Positions 51,989 to 61,455 are shown, counted from the first letter of the stretch. The stretch is 64,000 nucleotides of DNA from Rhizobium freirei PRF 81 (GCF_000359745.1 NZ_AQHN01000084.1:1-64000); one strand, 5' to 3'. Notes: generated by a model from the letters alone, not told the origin. Numbers and translations: made by a program.

Positions 51989-52008
51989 CGCGGCGCAGCG
52001 GTGCCGCG
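51989..52008 (+). terminator. Hairpin after the DUF1217 gene
   Basis: CGCGGC, an 8-base loop, GCCGCG, 15 bases after the final stop codon and between two convergent genes. There is no T-run, so it is a weak candidate. Confidence 0.35.
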
Positions 52009-52106
52009 GCTCCCGATTTCGAAAGGGAGCTAGCACACCGTCGCAAAGGTGATCAGCGCCGGGGGCAACCCAATGGCGCTGACGATCCGTCTGCGGATCC
52101 ATTGGC

Positions 52107-53252
52107 CTACGAATATGCCTTTTCCGGCTCCATCCTTCCATATTGCCGTATCAGTTCGGCAAGCCGGTCGTGAGGAATGGCCTGGATTCGGAAGCGATCA
52201 TGCGGCGTGCCGCCCATATCCTCGGCCGCCAGCATCGCGTTGACAACCGCCTCTTCGACGCTGTCGACGGCTGCCATATAGACGGGGTCGAGCGGTTCGT
52301 CGTTGACGATTTGCAGGGGAAGGTGCCCATTGGCCCTGTGCGCCATCGGATGCGCATTGGCGGTCGAGAATGCCAGGAAGATGTCGCCGGAATTGTTGCC
52401 GCCCGGCGTGCCGTTGCGGCCGATGCCGATGGCGGCGCGGCGAGCAAGGCGCTTGAGCTGGTGCGGTGCCAGCGGCAGATCGGTGGCGATGACGACGATG
52501 ATCGAGCCGCGCTCCTGAAGCTGGCTCTGCGGGGTGCCGTCCCGCAGGTGCCGGCCAATCGGCACGCCCGCGATCGTCAGCCAGTCCCGCTGGCCGTGAT
52601 TGGCCTGAACCAGCGTCCCGATCGTATAGGTCCGCCCGTCGAACTCGACGACGCGGGACGAGGTGCCCGTACCGCCCTTGAAGCCGTAGGTGATCATGCC
52701 GGTGCCGCCGCCGCAATTACCCTCCTGCACCGGGCCTGCCGCAACGCTGTCGAGAGCGGCGCGCACGTCGGCCTCGCTGACATGCATTCCGTTGATATCG
52801 TTCAGCGCGCCGTCATAGGTCTCTGCAATGACGGGCATGATCCAGAGGAAATCGTCGGTCTGATAGGTCGAGGCGTAATGGTCGATCATCCACTTGATGG
52901 TGGCGTGGTGCGCCATGCCGACACCATGCGTATTGGTGATGACGACAGGTCCGAGGAAGTAGCCGCCGTCTTCGATCCAGTGTGTGCCGGTCATTTCGCC
53001 ATTGCCGTTGAAGCGATGTACGCCGGCATAGGCGGGAACCGGCGTTTCGGAGCCCATATGCGGCAGGATCGCCGTCACCCCGGTGCGCGTCGGCCGCTTG
53101 CGGCCGGGACGCGGCTCGTTCTCGATGATCGTCTGAAAGCCGACGCCGACGCCGGCCACGTCCGTGATGGCATTGTTTGCGCCGGTGCGGCCGGTAAACG
53201 GCAAGCCGAGCTGGCGGCCGCGCGGTTTGCGGGTGCTTGTTTTTATTGTCAT
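52107..53252 (-). CDS. dmpA: DmpA-type L-aminopeptidase/D-esterase (P1 peptidase)
   Basis: A 381-residue member of peptidase family P1/S58. The self-processing site is clear: counted from the chosen start, Gly249-Ser250 (ERGS, then IIVVIATDLPL) falls at the same positions as in Ochrobactrum DmpA. Ser250 becomes the new N-terminal nucleophile after cleavage. Other family segments are GAYx-like NAITDVAGVGVGFQ, GNCGGGTGMITYGFKGGTGTSSR and GIGRNGTPGGNNSGDIFLAFSTAN. DmpA cleaves L-aminopeptides and D-amino-acid amides. The start at 53252 is 2 bases behind the permease stop codon, so it is the last gene of the importer operon. Confidence 0.88.
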   Translation of the reverse strand: MTIKTSTRKPRGRQLGLPFTGRTGANNAITDVAGVGVGFQTIIENEPRPGRKRPTRTGVTAILPHMGSETPVPAYAGVHRFNGNGEMTGTHWIEDGGYFLGPVVITNTHGVGMAHHATIKWMIDHYASTYQTDDFLWIMPVIAETYDGALNDINGMHVSEADVRAALDSVAAGPVQEGNCGGGTGMITYGFKGGTGTSSRVVEFDGRTYTIGTLVQANHGQRDWLTIAGVPIGRHLRDGTPQSQLQERGSIIVVIATDLPLAPHQLKRLARRAAIGIGRNGTPGGNNSGDIFLAFSTANAHPMAHRANGHLPLQIVNDEPLDPVYMAAVDSVEEAVVNAMLAAEDMGGTPHDRFRIQAIPHDRLAELIRQYGRMEPEKAYS

Positions 53253-53253
53253 G

Positions 53254-54084
53254 TCATTTCTGCCGGGAGCGAAGATAAAGGCCAAGAGAGGCCACGAGGA
53301 AGGAGAAGGTCAGCATCATCACCGCGATCGCATTGATCTCGGGTTTGATGCCGCGACGGAGCATGGCGAAGATGAACATCGGCAGCGTCGTGACGTCGAC
53401 GCCGGCGATGAAATAGGTGATCACCAGGTCGTCCATCGAGATGATGAAGGCAAGCAGTGCCCCGCCGAGGATGCCCGGCATGAGCTGTGGCAGCACCACG
53501 CGGCGGAACGTCATCCACTCGTTGGCGCCGAGATCGGCCGAGGCATTCTCCAGCGTCCGGTCCATGCCGGCCAGCCGTGCTGAAACGACGATGAAGACAT
53601 AGGAGGTCAGGAAAGTGCATTGGCCGATGATGATGGTCATCAGACCGAGCTTTATTCCGGCGCTGACGAAGAAGATCAAGAGCGCGATGCCGAGAACGAT
53701 GTCGGGCATCAGCATCGGCATGAACATGGCGACCTGGTAGAAGCGCCTGCCGAGAAAGTTGAAACGGTGAAGCGCTATCGCCATGGCCGTGCCGAGCACG
53801 GTCGAGATCGCCGTGGTGGAAATGGCGATCTTCAGGCTGTTGAAGACGGCGGCGATCAGCTGGTCGGTCGATTCGATATAAAGCGCGCTTTCGGAAGACG
53901 CCGTCTTGAAGCCGAAGACCTTGGCGTACCAGTCCGTCGTGAAGCCGCTCCAGCTCATCATGTTGACCGGGTTCGAATTGAACGAATAGACCGCGATCAG
54001 GACGAGCGGGATATAGATGAAAGCGAAGAACAGGACGGTGTAAAGCGCCAGGCCGCCGTTGACGAGGGTGCGTGCAATTTTCAT
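53254..54084 (-). CDS. ABC transporter permease (PotC-like)
   Basis: A 276-residue inner-membrane permease with six hydrophobic segments and the EAA-type loop RTLENASADLGANEWMTFRRVVLPQLMPGILGGALL. The N-terminus NGGLALYTVLFFAFIYIPLVLIAVYSFN is typical of PotC/PotI. It lies 10 bases behind the other permease gene and belongs to the DmpA-linked importer. Confidence 0.93.
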   Translation of the reverse strand: MKIARTLVNGGLALYTVLFFAFIYIPLVLIAVYSFNSNPVNMMSWSGFTTDWYAKVFGFKTASSESALYIESTDQLIAAVFNSLKIAISTTAISTVLGTAMAIALHRFNFLGRRFYQVAMFMPMLMPDIVLGIALLIFFVSAGIKLGLMTIIIGQCTFLTSYVFIVVSARLAGMDRTLENASADLGANEWMTFRRVVLPQLMPGILGGALLAFIISMDDLVITYFIAGVDVTTLPMFIFAMLRRGIKPEINAIAVMMLTFSFLVASLGLYLRSRQK

Positions 54085-54094
54085 GATCCCCTCC

Positions 54095-54994
54095 TCATGC
54101 CGTCAGTGCTGCGGTCGCATTGCGGCGGCCGGAGACGATGACATAGGCGACGAGCAGCACCAGCATGACGGCCATGACCATCATTGCGAGCGCCGAGCCG
54201 AACGGCCAGTTGCGAGCGGAGAGGAACTGCGCCTCGATAAGATTGCCCAGCATCATCACCTTGGCCCCGCCAAGAACGGCCGGCACGACGAAATTGCCGA
54301 GCGCAGGGATGAAGACGATGATCGAGCCGCCGATGATTCCAGGGGTCGTGAGCGGCAGGATGATGCGGAAGAACGTGCGGACAGGGCCGGCGCCGAGATC
54401 CAGCGATGCCTGGATAAGCCGCCAGTCGAGCTTCTCGATGCTGGCATAGACAGGCATGAACATGAACGGCACGAAGACATAGACCATGCCGAGGATGATC
54501 GCGCCGTCCGTATAGATCATCTCCAATGGTATCGAGACCACGCCGGTCGCCATCAGTGCATTGTTGATCAGCCCCGTCGGGCGCAGGATCATCACCCAGA
54601 CGAAGAGCCGCACGATCAGGCTTGAGAAGAACGGCAGGGTGATCAGAAAGAGGCAAAAATTCTTCCATTTATCCGGCAGCCGGCTGACGTAGAAGGCGGC
54701 CGGGTAGCAGACGATCAGCGTCGCCACCACCGTTATGGCGGCAATTCGGAGCGAACGCAGGAAGATGCCGATATAGACCGGGTCGTATTCCTCGAATTCC
54801 GGATTGGCGAAGCCGAGGATGCGGCCGAAATTATCGGGATAGAAGCTCCATTCGACGCCGCCGTAAAGGCCCGGCGTCAGGAAGCTCGTCACCACCATGA
54901 TGCCAAGGGGGATGATGAAGAAGATCAGCAGGAAGAGCGTTACCGGCCCGAGCAGCAGCCCGAGCTGGAAACGCCGGCGCGCAGCAATCGTCAT
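54095..54994 (-). CDS. ABC transporter permease (PotB-like)
   Basis: A 299-residue inner-membrane permease with six hydrophobic segments: LLLGPVTLFLLIFFIIPLGIMVVTSF near the start, the EAA-type loop KLDWRLIQASLDLGAGPVRTFFRIILPLTTPGIIGG, and a C-terminal hydrophobic segment. The start at 54994 overlaps the ATPase stop by one base (TGATG). A longer frame reaching to 55204 runs through the ATPase gene and is rejected. Confidence 0.92.
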   Translation of the reverse strand: MTIAARRRFQLGLLLGPVTLFLLIFFIIPLGIMVVTSFLTPGLYGGVEWSFYPDNFGRILGFANPEFEEYDPVYIGIFLRSLRIAAITVVATLIVCYPAAFYVSRLPDKWKNFCLFLITLPFFSSLIVRLFVWVMILRPTGLINNALMATGVVSIPLEMIYTDGAIILGMVYVFVPFMFMPVYASIEKLDWRLIQASLDLGAGPVRTFFRIILPLTTPGIIGGSIIVFIPALGNFVVPAVLGGAKVMMLGNLIEAQFLSARNWPFGSALAMMVMAVMLVLLVAYVIVSGRRNATAALTA

Positions 54995-56088
54995 CAGGCT
55001 TCTCCCCTCGTAGCGATCAAGTGGACGCTCGCCGGATCGTAGTGCCAGCGTGCCGATTGGCCTGTGGCAAGCAGGCCGACCGCTGCGCGCTGGGCGGCCG
55101 GAACATGGGCCAGAAGCTTGCGGCCGCCTGCTGTCCTGCCGAAGACCTCGAAGGACGAGCCGACATAGACGATCTGCTCCACCGTAACGTCGATAGCCGG
55201 GCAAGTGCTGGTAGAGGTGGCCAGGAAGAAATTTTCAGGGCGGATCAGCGCGACCGCCGGCTCCTTACCCGCAATTGCCGCATTCGGCGTATGCCGGATC
55301 GCGGTGCCCTCGCCGGTGATGAAGTCCCGGCCGTCGCTGCGCCCTTCGAACAGGTTACTTGCACCGATGAAGCTGGCGACGAAGGTATTGGCCGGATGAT
55401 CGTAGATCTGTCTTGGCGTACCGAGCTGCTGGATGCTTCCGCCATTCAGCACCGCGACGCGGTCGGACATGGTCAGCGCCTCCTGCTGGTCATGCGTCAC
55501 GAAGATGAAGGTGATGCCAAGCTCGTGCTGCAGGTTTTTCAACTCCAGCTGCATGGCTTCGCGCAGATGGCGGTCGAGGGCCGAAAGCGGTTCGTCGAGC
55601 AGCAGTACCTTGGGCCGCGCCACGATGGCACGGGCAAGCGCCACGCGCTGCTGCTGGCCGCCTGACAATTGCCGCGGCAGACGACCTTCCATGTCTTCAA
55701 GGCCGACCATCTTCAGCACCGCGCGCACCCGCTCGATCCGTTCGGCTTTGCCGACGCCGGCGGCTTCAAGGGCATAGCCTGTATTCTCGCCGACGCTCAT
55801 GTGCGGGAAGAGCGCGTAGTTCTGGAAGACGGTGTTGACCGGGCGGCGATACGGAGGCCGATCCGTGACGTCGTCTCCATCGATCACGATGCGGCCGGCA
55901 TCAAGCTCGACGAAGCCGCTGATCGCCTGCAACAGCGTGGTTTTACCGCAGCCGGATGGTCCCAGAAGTGTGATGAACTCATTGCGGCCGATCTCAAGAT
56001 CGATGCCGTCAAGCGCTTTGACCTGCCGACCCTCGGGAGTCGAAAAGGCCTTTGCGGCTGAAGCCAGCCGCACGATTGCATCTCGCAT
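54994..56088 (-). CDS. ABC transporter ATPase (PotA-like)
   Basis: A 364-residue ATPase with Walker A GPSGCGKTT, signature QLSGGQQQRVALARAI, Walker B VLLLDEPLSALD, switch histidine FVTHDQQEALTMSDR and a C-terminal TOBE region. It is the first gene of the minus-strand part of a split importer: the binding-protein gene lies divergently on the other side of the promoter region, and the permease genes follow here. Confidence 0.93.
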   Translation of the reverse strand: MRDAIVRLASAAKAFSTPEGRQVKALDGIDLEIGRNEFITLLGPSGCGKTTLLQAISGFVELDAGRIVIDGDDVTDRPPYRRPVNTVFQNYALFPHMSVGENTGYALEAAGVGKAERIERVRAVLKMVGLEDMEGRLPRQLSGGQQQRVALARAIVARPKVLLLDEPLSALDRHLREAMQLELKNLQHELGITFIFVTHDQQEALTMSDRVAVLNGGSIQQLGTPRQIYDHPANTFVASFIGASNLFEGRSDGRDFITGEGTAIRHTPNAAIAGKEPAVALIRPENFFLATSTSTCPAIDVTVEQIVYVGSSFEVFGRTAGGRKLLAHVPAAQRAAVGLLATGQSARWHYDPASVHLIATRGEA

Positions 56089-56121
56089 TCGTCGTTCCCC
56101 AAAATGTTATTAAATTAACTC

Positions 56122-56149
56122 TTGCGCGATTTGGATATGTTGATATCAT
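56122..56149 (+). promoter_or_regulatory. Candidate promoter for the binding-protein gene
   Basis: A -35 box TTGCGC (56122-56127) and a -10 box TATCAT (56144-56149), 16 bases apart, in the AT-rich region between the divergent ATPase and binding-protein genes. Nearby GTTATTAAATTAAC (56106-56119) is an imperfect palindrome that could bind the RpiR regulator. All by eye. Confidence 0.35.
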
Positions 56150-56252
56150 TTTTTCGTCGAAGTCAACGCCCTCAGTGCGGTCGGTTACTGCTTCCGAGAA
56201 AGGCCGAGCCAAGCGTGCCGAAGGGACAATAATCCTACTAAGGGGAACAGAA

Positions 56253-57296
56253 ATGACGATTTTGAAAGGCGCGTTCAGGCGCCTGGGACTTGTTGCGCTT
56301 ACGGCGCTGCTGCCGACCGCAGTCCTTGCCGACGAGCTCAATATTTATAACTGGGGTGAATACATCAATCCGGCCGTCCTCCAGAAATTCGAGGAGGAAA
56401 CCAAGATCAAGGTCAATCTGTCGACCTATTCTTCCAACGAGGAAATGCTTGCCAAGATCCAGGGCGGCGCGACAGGCTACGACATCGTCTTTCCGTCCGT
56501 GCACATGCAGGAGATCATGGCCAAGCTGAACCTCTTGGAAAAGACCGACATCAATACCTATGAGGGTTTCAAGAACATCGATCCCAAATTCCTGCGTGCC
56601 AAGAGCGATCCGAAAGGTGAATATTGCCTGCCTTACGCCTTCGGCACGGTCGGCATTCTCTATAACCGCCGGGTTCTCGGCAAGGATATCACCGGCTGGA
56701 AGGATCTCGTCGCAACCGTGAAGGCCAAGCGCCTCAAATTCACGCTGCTCGACGATATGCGTGAAGTGCTTGGGGTCGGCCTGATCCTCAACGGCCACTC
56801 GGTCAATTCGACCAAGTCGGAAGACCTCCAGCAGGCGGCCGATACGGTCATCGACATGAAGCCCTATGTGGCGGCTTTCACCTATGACTCACGCCCGATG
56901 GTGGAGTCCGGCGACATTGCTGCTGCCCACTTCTTCGTCGGCTCCATGATCAACGTCTTCGGCAACCCGAAGGACCTCGGCTACGTCATTCCGGAGGAGG
57001 GCGCGACCATGTATCAGGAAGATATGTGCGTGCTGAAAACGGCTCCCAACAAGGCGAACGCGATCAAGTTCCTGCAATTCTATACCCGTCCGGAAGTCCC
57101 CGCCCTTAATGTCGCGCAGCAGACGAACGGCACCCCCAATGTGCCGGCTCGCCAATTGACGCCGGAAAACATCAAGAATAGCAAGGAAATCAATCCGACT
57201 GACGAAACCATGAAGCGTCTGCAGATTTTCGAGAATCTCGGGCCGGGGCTCCGTCAATTCGATCGTGTATGGACCAAGGTCAAGACGGCGCAATAA
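56253..57296 (+). CDS. Extracellular solute-binding protein (PotD/F-like)
   Basis: A 347-residue periplasmic binding protein with a Sec signal peptide (about 26 residues, ending PTAVLADE). The mature part begins ELNIYNWGEYINPAVLQKFEEETKIKVN, the typical polyamine-binding (PotD/PotF) opening, and includes GGATGYDIVFPSVHMQEIMAKLNLLEK. AGGGGAAC lies upstream of the start at a good distance. It is divergent from the importer's ATPase and permease genes and overlaps the next gene, a regulator, by one base. The DmpA neighbour suggests a small peptide or amide ligand rather than a plain polyamine; this is inferred. Confidence 0.92.
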   Translation: MTILKGAFRRLGLVALTALLPTAVLADELNIYNWGEYINPAVLQKFEEETKIKVNLSTYSSNEEMLAKIQGGATGYDIVFPSVHMQEIMAKLNLLEKTDINTYEGFKNIDPKFLRAKSDPKGEYCLPYAFGTVGILYNRRVLGKDITGWKDLVATVKAKRLKFTLLDDMREVLGVGLILNGHSVNSTKSEDLQQAADTVIDMKPYVAAFTYDSRPMVESGDIAAAHFFVGSMINVFGNPKDLGYVIPEEGATMYQEDMCVLKTAPNKANAIKFLQFYTRPEVPALNVAQQTNGTPNVPARQLTPENIKNSKEINPTDETMKRLQIFENLGPGLRQFDRVWTKVKTAQ

Positions 57297-58207
57297 TGTC
57301 AGGAGTGACACTCCGCCCGGTTCCGGGCGGAGCTTCACCGGAGGGAAGATTGTCGAAGGATCTATTGAAGCTTGTGCAGAGCGCTGACATGCGCAAGTCG
57401 AAGTCCGACAAGCTGATCGCCAGCTATATCGAGCGAAACATTGCCGAACTTCCCTTCGAGACGGCGAAATCCATTGCCGCCCGACTAGAGATCTCGCAGA
57501 TGACCGTCGGTCGCTATCTGAGGCGTCTCGGCTTCGATGGCCTCGATGAGCTCAAGGCGGCCCTGCGCCGCGGCAGCCGCTCCAATCCCGCCTGGCAGAT
57601 CAAGGGCTCCCTGGATCGTTTCCAGGAGGACCTGCGTGACGGCAAATTTCTCGCCGGGTTGCTGCAGCAGCAGGTCGAAAATCTCGGCTTGATCTATGAG
57701 CTGACGACCGCGCCGCAATGGCAGCAGACCATCGATGCGCTGATCTCGGCAAGCGAAGTCTATGTCGCCGCCTACCAGAACGTCCGCGGCATCGCCCAGT
57801 ATTTCGCAGCGCAGCTTTCCTATACGAGGTCGCGCGTCGCCTTCATGGACGGGCTGAACGGCACCTATGCCGAACTGCTCGACGGCGCCGTCGAGGGCCG
57901 TGTGCTCTTCCTTCACGACGTCCGCCGCTTCGCGGCCAAGGCAAAACCGCTCGCCGAGGAGGCACGTCGTGCCGGCGTAAAGGTCATCCTGCTGACGGAT
58001 GAATTCTGCCCCTGGGCAGAAGAGGCGTCGGATATCTCGCTCGTCATCCCCGGCTCGCACGGTCCGCTCTGGGATGGAGCGGCGACCATGACTGCCGTGA
58101 TGGATCTTCTTCTCGCCAACATCATCGTCGTCCTGAGCGGCAAGGTGGGCGAGCGTGTCGAACTGCTGACCCGGCTGCAGGATGTGTTCGGCGATTTCGA
58201 GAGCTGA
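57296..58207 (+). CDS. RpiR-family transcriptional regulator
   Basis: A 303-residue protein with an N-terminal HTH_6 domain (KLIASYIERNIAELPFETAKSIAARLEISQMTVGRYLRRLGFDGLDELKAALRR). A C-terminal SIS domain follows (SASEVYVAAYQNVRGIAQYFAAQLSYTRSRVAF, GRVLFLHDVRRFAAKAKPLAEEARRAGVKVILLTD). RpiR proteins usually respond to sugar phosphates or similar molecules. The start overlaps the binding-protein stop by one base (TAATG), so it is made together with the receptor and probably controls the divergent promoter region. Confidence 0.88.
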   Translation: MSGVTLRPVPGGASPEGRLSKDLLKLVQSADMRKSKSDKLIASYIERNIAELPFETAKSIAARLEISQMTVGRYLRRLGFDGLDELKAALRRGSRSNPAWQIKGSLDRFQEDLRDGKFLAGLLQQQVENLGLIYELTTAPQWQQTIDALISASEVYVAAYQNVRGIAQYFAAQLSYTRSRVAFMDGLNGTYAELLDGAVEGRVLFLHDVRRFAAKAKPLAEEARRAGVKVILLTDEFCPWAEEASDISLVIPGSHGPLWDGAATMTAVMDLLLANIIVVLSGKVGERVELLTRLQDVFGDFES

Positions 58208-58245
58208 TTACGTTTTCATCGGAACGCCGAATCCAACCCCATTCA

Positions 58246-59529
58246 TCACGCGATTTCGAGGGCCGCTGCCAGATCGGCGATCAGGTCGTCTGGATGCTCT
58301 ATCCCGATCGACAGGCGGATCGTCGATTCCAGCACGCCGATGCGGTGGCGAACATCTATCGGTACGCCGGAATGCGTTGTCGTCGCGGGATGGGAGGCAA
58401 GCGATTCCGTACCGCCCAGGCTGACGGCCAGCTTGAAGATCTGCAGCGCGTTCAGGAACCGGAACGAAGCCGGCTGGCCGCCCTTGATGTCGAAGGAGAA
58501 GGTAGAGCCCGCCCCGCTGCACTGCTTGGCGAAGGTCCGTCCGGTCGCCGATGCCGGATCCGCATAGGCGAGATAGTGAATTTGCTCGACCTTCGGATGA
58601 TCGCGCAGGAAGTCCGCAACGGCGCGGGCATTGCTGTTTGCCCGCTCCATGCGGATTTGCAGCGTTTCCAGCGAGCGGCCGAGCATCCAGCAGGAGTGCG
58701 GATCGAGCTGTGTGCCGATCGCTCCGCGTAGCGCCTTGACCTGTTTCATCACGGCTTTCGAGGCGAGGGCCGCGCCGGCGATCAGGTCGGAATGGCCGCC
58801 TACATATTTGGTGAGAGAATAGAGGGAAATATCGGCGCCATGCTCGATCGGCCGCTGGAATACAGGCCCCAGCAAAGTGTTGTCGCAGGCGACAACCGGC
58901 GTATGGCCCTGCTTTTCGCCGATGGCATCGGCGACGCGGCGGATCATGGCGATATCGACGAGGCTATTGGTCGGATTGGCGGGCGTTTCCACGAGAATGA
59001 GCGAGACACGGCCTTTTGCCATCGCCTCTTCCGCACTCGCCGTCACCGAAGCCTCGTTGACGCCATCTGCGAAACCGACCGCCGAAACGCCGAGATTGAG
59101 AAATGTCTTGGCAAGCAGCGTTTCCGTGCCGCCATAAAGCGGCTGCGAGTGCAGGATTGCATCACCGGGGCGAACGAAGGCAAGCAGGGTGGTGGCGATT
59201 GCCGACATGCCCGATGAGAACAGCGCGCAGCTCTCCGTTCGCTCGTAGACGGCAAGGCGGTCTTCGACGATTTCGCTGTTCGGTTGGTTGAAGCGTGAAT
59301 AGACGAGACCGACGCCCGTGCCCTTCGGCGGTTCGTTTCGACCGGATATGTAGTTGAAGAAATCACGCCCATCCTCGGCGGATTTGAAGACGAAGGTAGA
59401 GGTCAGAAAAACGGGTGGCTTGACCGCACCCTCGGACAATTCGGGGTCGTAGCCATAGTTCAGCATCTGGGTTTCGGGGTGGAGGGGGTGGTTGCCGATA
59501 TGCGTTTTGGAAGGATGCGGCGCAGTCAT
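58246..59529 (-). CDS. Cys/Met-metabolism PLP-dependent enzyme (cystathionine gamma-synthase/lyase family)
   Basis: A 427-residue PLP enzyme. The family fold is shown by SRFNQPNSEIVEDRLAVYERTESCALFSSGMSAIATTLLAFVRPGD, the cofactor Asp in VVACDNTLLGPVFQRPIEHGAD, the PLP lysine in SLTKYVGGHSDLIAGAAL, and the end SVSLGGTESLASHPATTTHS. It could be a methionine gamma-lyase, O-acetylhomoserine sulfhydrylase or cystathionine gamma-lyase; the sequence alone does not decide. The start at 59529 has GAGGAG upstream; an earlier ATG ten codons out is less suitable. It is convergent with the RpiR regulator. Confidence 0.85.
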   Translation of the reverse strand: MTAPHPSKTHIGNHPLHPETQMLNYGYDPELSEGAVKPPVFLTSTFVFKSAEDGRDFFNYISGRNEPPKGTGVGLVYSRFNQPNSEIVEDRLAVYERTESCALFSSGMSAIATTLLAFVRPGDAILHSQPLYGGTETLLAKTFLNLGVSAVGFADGVNEASVTASAEEAMAKGRVSLILVETPANPTNSLVDIAMIRRVADAIGEKQGHTPVVACDNTLLGPVFQRPIEHGADISLYSLTKYVGGHSDLIAGAALASKAVMKQVKALRGAIGTQLDPHSCWMLGRSLETLQIRMERANSNARAVADFLRDHPKVEQIHYLAYADPASATGRTFAKQCSGAGSTFSFDIKGGQPASFRFLNALQIFKLAVSLGGTESLASHPATTTHSGVPIDVRHRIGVLESTIRLSIGIEHPDDLIADLAAALEIA

Positions 59530-59654
59530 GACGGTCTCCTCAGCCGACGACACGAACATTAGATTCGCATCATATCATTAGTTGAGGTGGTTGCGCGCCA
59601 TAGTCTTTGCGCCGGCGGCGAGCCGCCCGGGGCGGGCTCGCCTTGTCGGTTTCC

Positions 59655-60569
59655 TCAGTAGATTTCCGGTACGTGCATTTCCGGCGGCACCGGCGTGCGG
59701 TGGTAGTCGGCGTTGCGCATGCGCTCCGGCAGGATGATCTCCGGCTTCGGCACGGCTTCATAGGGGATCTGCTTCAGGAGATGGGCGATACAGTTAAGGC
59801 GCGCCCTCTTCTTGTCGACGGCGTGGACGACCCACCACGGCGCTTCGGGAATATGCGTGCGTTCCAGCATTTCTTCCTTGGCCTTGGTGTATTCTTCCCA
59901 ATGCACGCGGCTCTGCAGGTCCATCGGTGACAGTTTCCACTGCTTCAGCGGATCCTGAATACGCATGTTGAAGCGGAATTCCTGCTCTTCGTCGGTGATC
60001 GAGAACCAGTATTTGAGCAGGATGATGCCGGAGCGCACGAGCATGCGTTCGAAATCGGGAACCGAGCGGAAGAACTCTTCCAGTTCTTCGGACGAGCAGA
60101 AGCCCATGACGCGTTCGACGCCGGCGCGATTGTACCAGCTGCGGTCGAACAGCACCATTTCGCCGGCGGTGGGCAAATGGGCGACATAGCGCTGGAAATA
60201 CCATTGGTGCCGCTCGCGCTCGGTCGGTGCTGGTAGCGCGACCACGCGGCAGACCCGCGGATTGAGCCGCTGGGTGACGCGCTTGATGGCACCGCCCTTG
60301 CCGGCGGAATCGCGTCCCTCGAACAGCACCACGACCTTGAGCTTTTTGTACTGCACCCAGTCCTGCAGGCGCACCAGCTCATGCTGAAGGCGGAAGAGTT
60401 CACGGAAATAGACCCTGCGCTCCAGCGTCGCTTCGCCTTCGCTGATCAAGCCTTCGGCGACCAGTTCGTCCAGGCGATCTTCCTCGAGCTGCATCTCGAG
60501 CTCTTCGTCGAAGCTGTCTACGATCTCATCCTTGATGCGGTCGAGCGGGTCCTGGGTTTCGTTGGTCAT
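59655..60569 (-). CDS. ppk2: Polyphosphate kinase 2 (PPK2 family)
   Basis: A 304-residue kinase of the PPK2 family. It has the phosphate-binding loop VVVLFEGRDSAGKGGAIKRVTQRLNPRVCRVVALPAPTERE and the second motif VLFDRSWYNRAGVERVMGFCSS. The C-terminal part LERTHIPEAPWWVVHAVDKKRARLNCIAHLL is also typical. Class I PPK2 enzymes use polyphosphate to phosphorylate nucleoside diphosphates, mainly GDP or ADP. It sits 97 bases downstream of the 3-hydroxybutyrate dehydrogenase gene on the same strand. No signal or membrane segment is present. Confidence 0.9.
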   Translation of the reverse strand: MTNETQDPLDRIKDEIVDSFDEELEMQLEEDRLDELVAEGLISEGEATLERRVYFRELFRLQHELVRLQDWVQYKKLKVVVLFEGRDSAGKGGAIKRVTQRLNPRVCRVVALPAPTERERHQWYFQRYVAHLPTAGEMVLFDRSWYNRAGVERVMGFCSSEELEEFFRSVPDFERMLVRSGIILLKYWFSITDEEQEFRFNMRIQDPLKQWKLSPMDLQSRVHWEEYTKAKEEMLERTHIPEAPWWVVHAVDKKRARLNCIAHLLKQIPYEAVPKPEIILPERMRNADYHRTPVPPEMHVPEIY

Positions 60570-60666
60570 TGCGCGCCTCCTACTTTCTTTTCACGTTGAT
60601 GCTGCCGCGGCCTGCGGCCGCAAAGGCCGGCACTTTCAGCGAACATGTGCCGACTACGTCTCGGCC

Positions 60667-61455
60667 TTACTCCGCAGTCCAGCCGCCATCGACGGAAAGC
60701 GTCGTGCCGGTAATCTGCTTGGCGGCGTCGCCGCAGAGGAAGACGGCGATGGCGGCAACTTCGTCGACGGTCACGAATTCCTTCGTTGGCTGCGCGGCCA
60801 GCAGCACGTCGTGCTTGACCTGCTCTTCCGTCATGTTGCGTGCCTTCATGGTCTCGGGGATCTGCTTTTCGACGAGCGGCGTCCAGACATAGCCCGGCGC
60901 GATGGAATTGACGGTGACGCCGTCCCGCGCGGCTTCCAGAGCGACGGTCTTGGTAAGGCCGGTAATGCCGTGCTTGGCCGAAACATAGGCCGATTTGAAC
61001 GGCGAGGCGACCAGGGCATGTGCCGAGGACGTGTTGATGATGCGGCCCCATTTGCGCGCCTTCATGCCGGGAATGGCGGCCTTGATGGCATAGAAGGCTG
61101 CAAGCAGGTTGATGCGGATGATCGCTTCCCACTTGTCGTCCGGGAATTCCTCGATCGGGGCGACGAATTGGATGCCGGCATTGTTGACGAGGATATCCAG
61201 GCTGCCGAAGGCTTCCTCGGCGTCGTGCACCATGGCGGTGACTTCCTCGCCGTTCATCATGTTGGCGCCGGAGTAGCGGCATTTCACGCCGAAATCGGCT
61301 TCGATGGCTGCGCGTTCCTTTTCGATCGCATCGGCGTCACCGAGGCCGTTGATCGTCACATTCGCGCCTTCGGCGGCAAAGGCGCGCGCAATCGCAAGCC
61401 CGATGCCGCTCGTCGAACCGGTGACCAGCGCATTCTTCGAAGTCAACGAACCCAT
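60667..61455 (-). CDS. bdhA: 3-hydroxybutyrate dehydrogenase
   Basis: A 262-residue short-chain dehydrogenase. The NAD-binding TGSTSGIGLAIA is at residues 12-23, the catalytic Ser is in NTSSAHALVASPFKS, and YVSAK holds the catalytic Tyr and Lys. The C-terminal PLVEKQIPETMKARNMTEEQVKHDVLLAAQPTKEFVTVDEV is characteristic of BdhA. It oxidises D-3-hydroxybutyrate to acetoacetate, releasing energy from stored polyhydroxybutyrate. The start at 61455 follows GGGAG; a longer frame is not supported. An acetoacetate decarboxylase gene lies divergently next to it. Confidence 0.93.
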   Translation of the reverse strand: MGSLTSKNALVTGSTSGIGLAIARAFAAEGANVTINGLGDADAIEKERAAIEADFGVKCRYSGANMMNGEEVTAMVHDAEEAFGSLDILVNNAGIQFVAPIEEFPDDKWEAIIRINLLAAFYAIKAAIPGMKARKWGRIINTSSAHALVASPFKSAYVSAKHGITGLTKTVALEAARDGVTVNSIAPGYVWTPLVEKQIPETMKARNMTEEQVKHDVLLAAQPTKEFVTVDEVAAIAVFLCGDAAKQITGTTLSVDGGWTAE

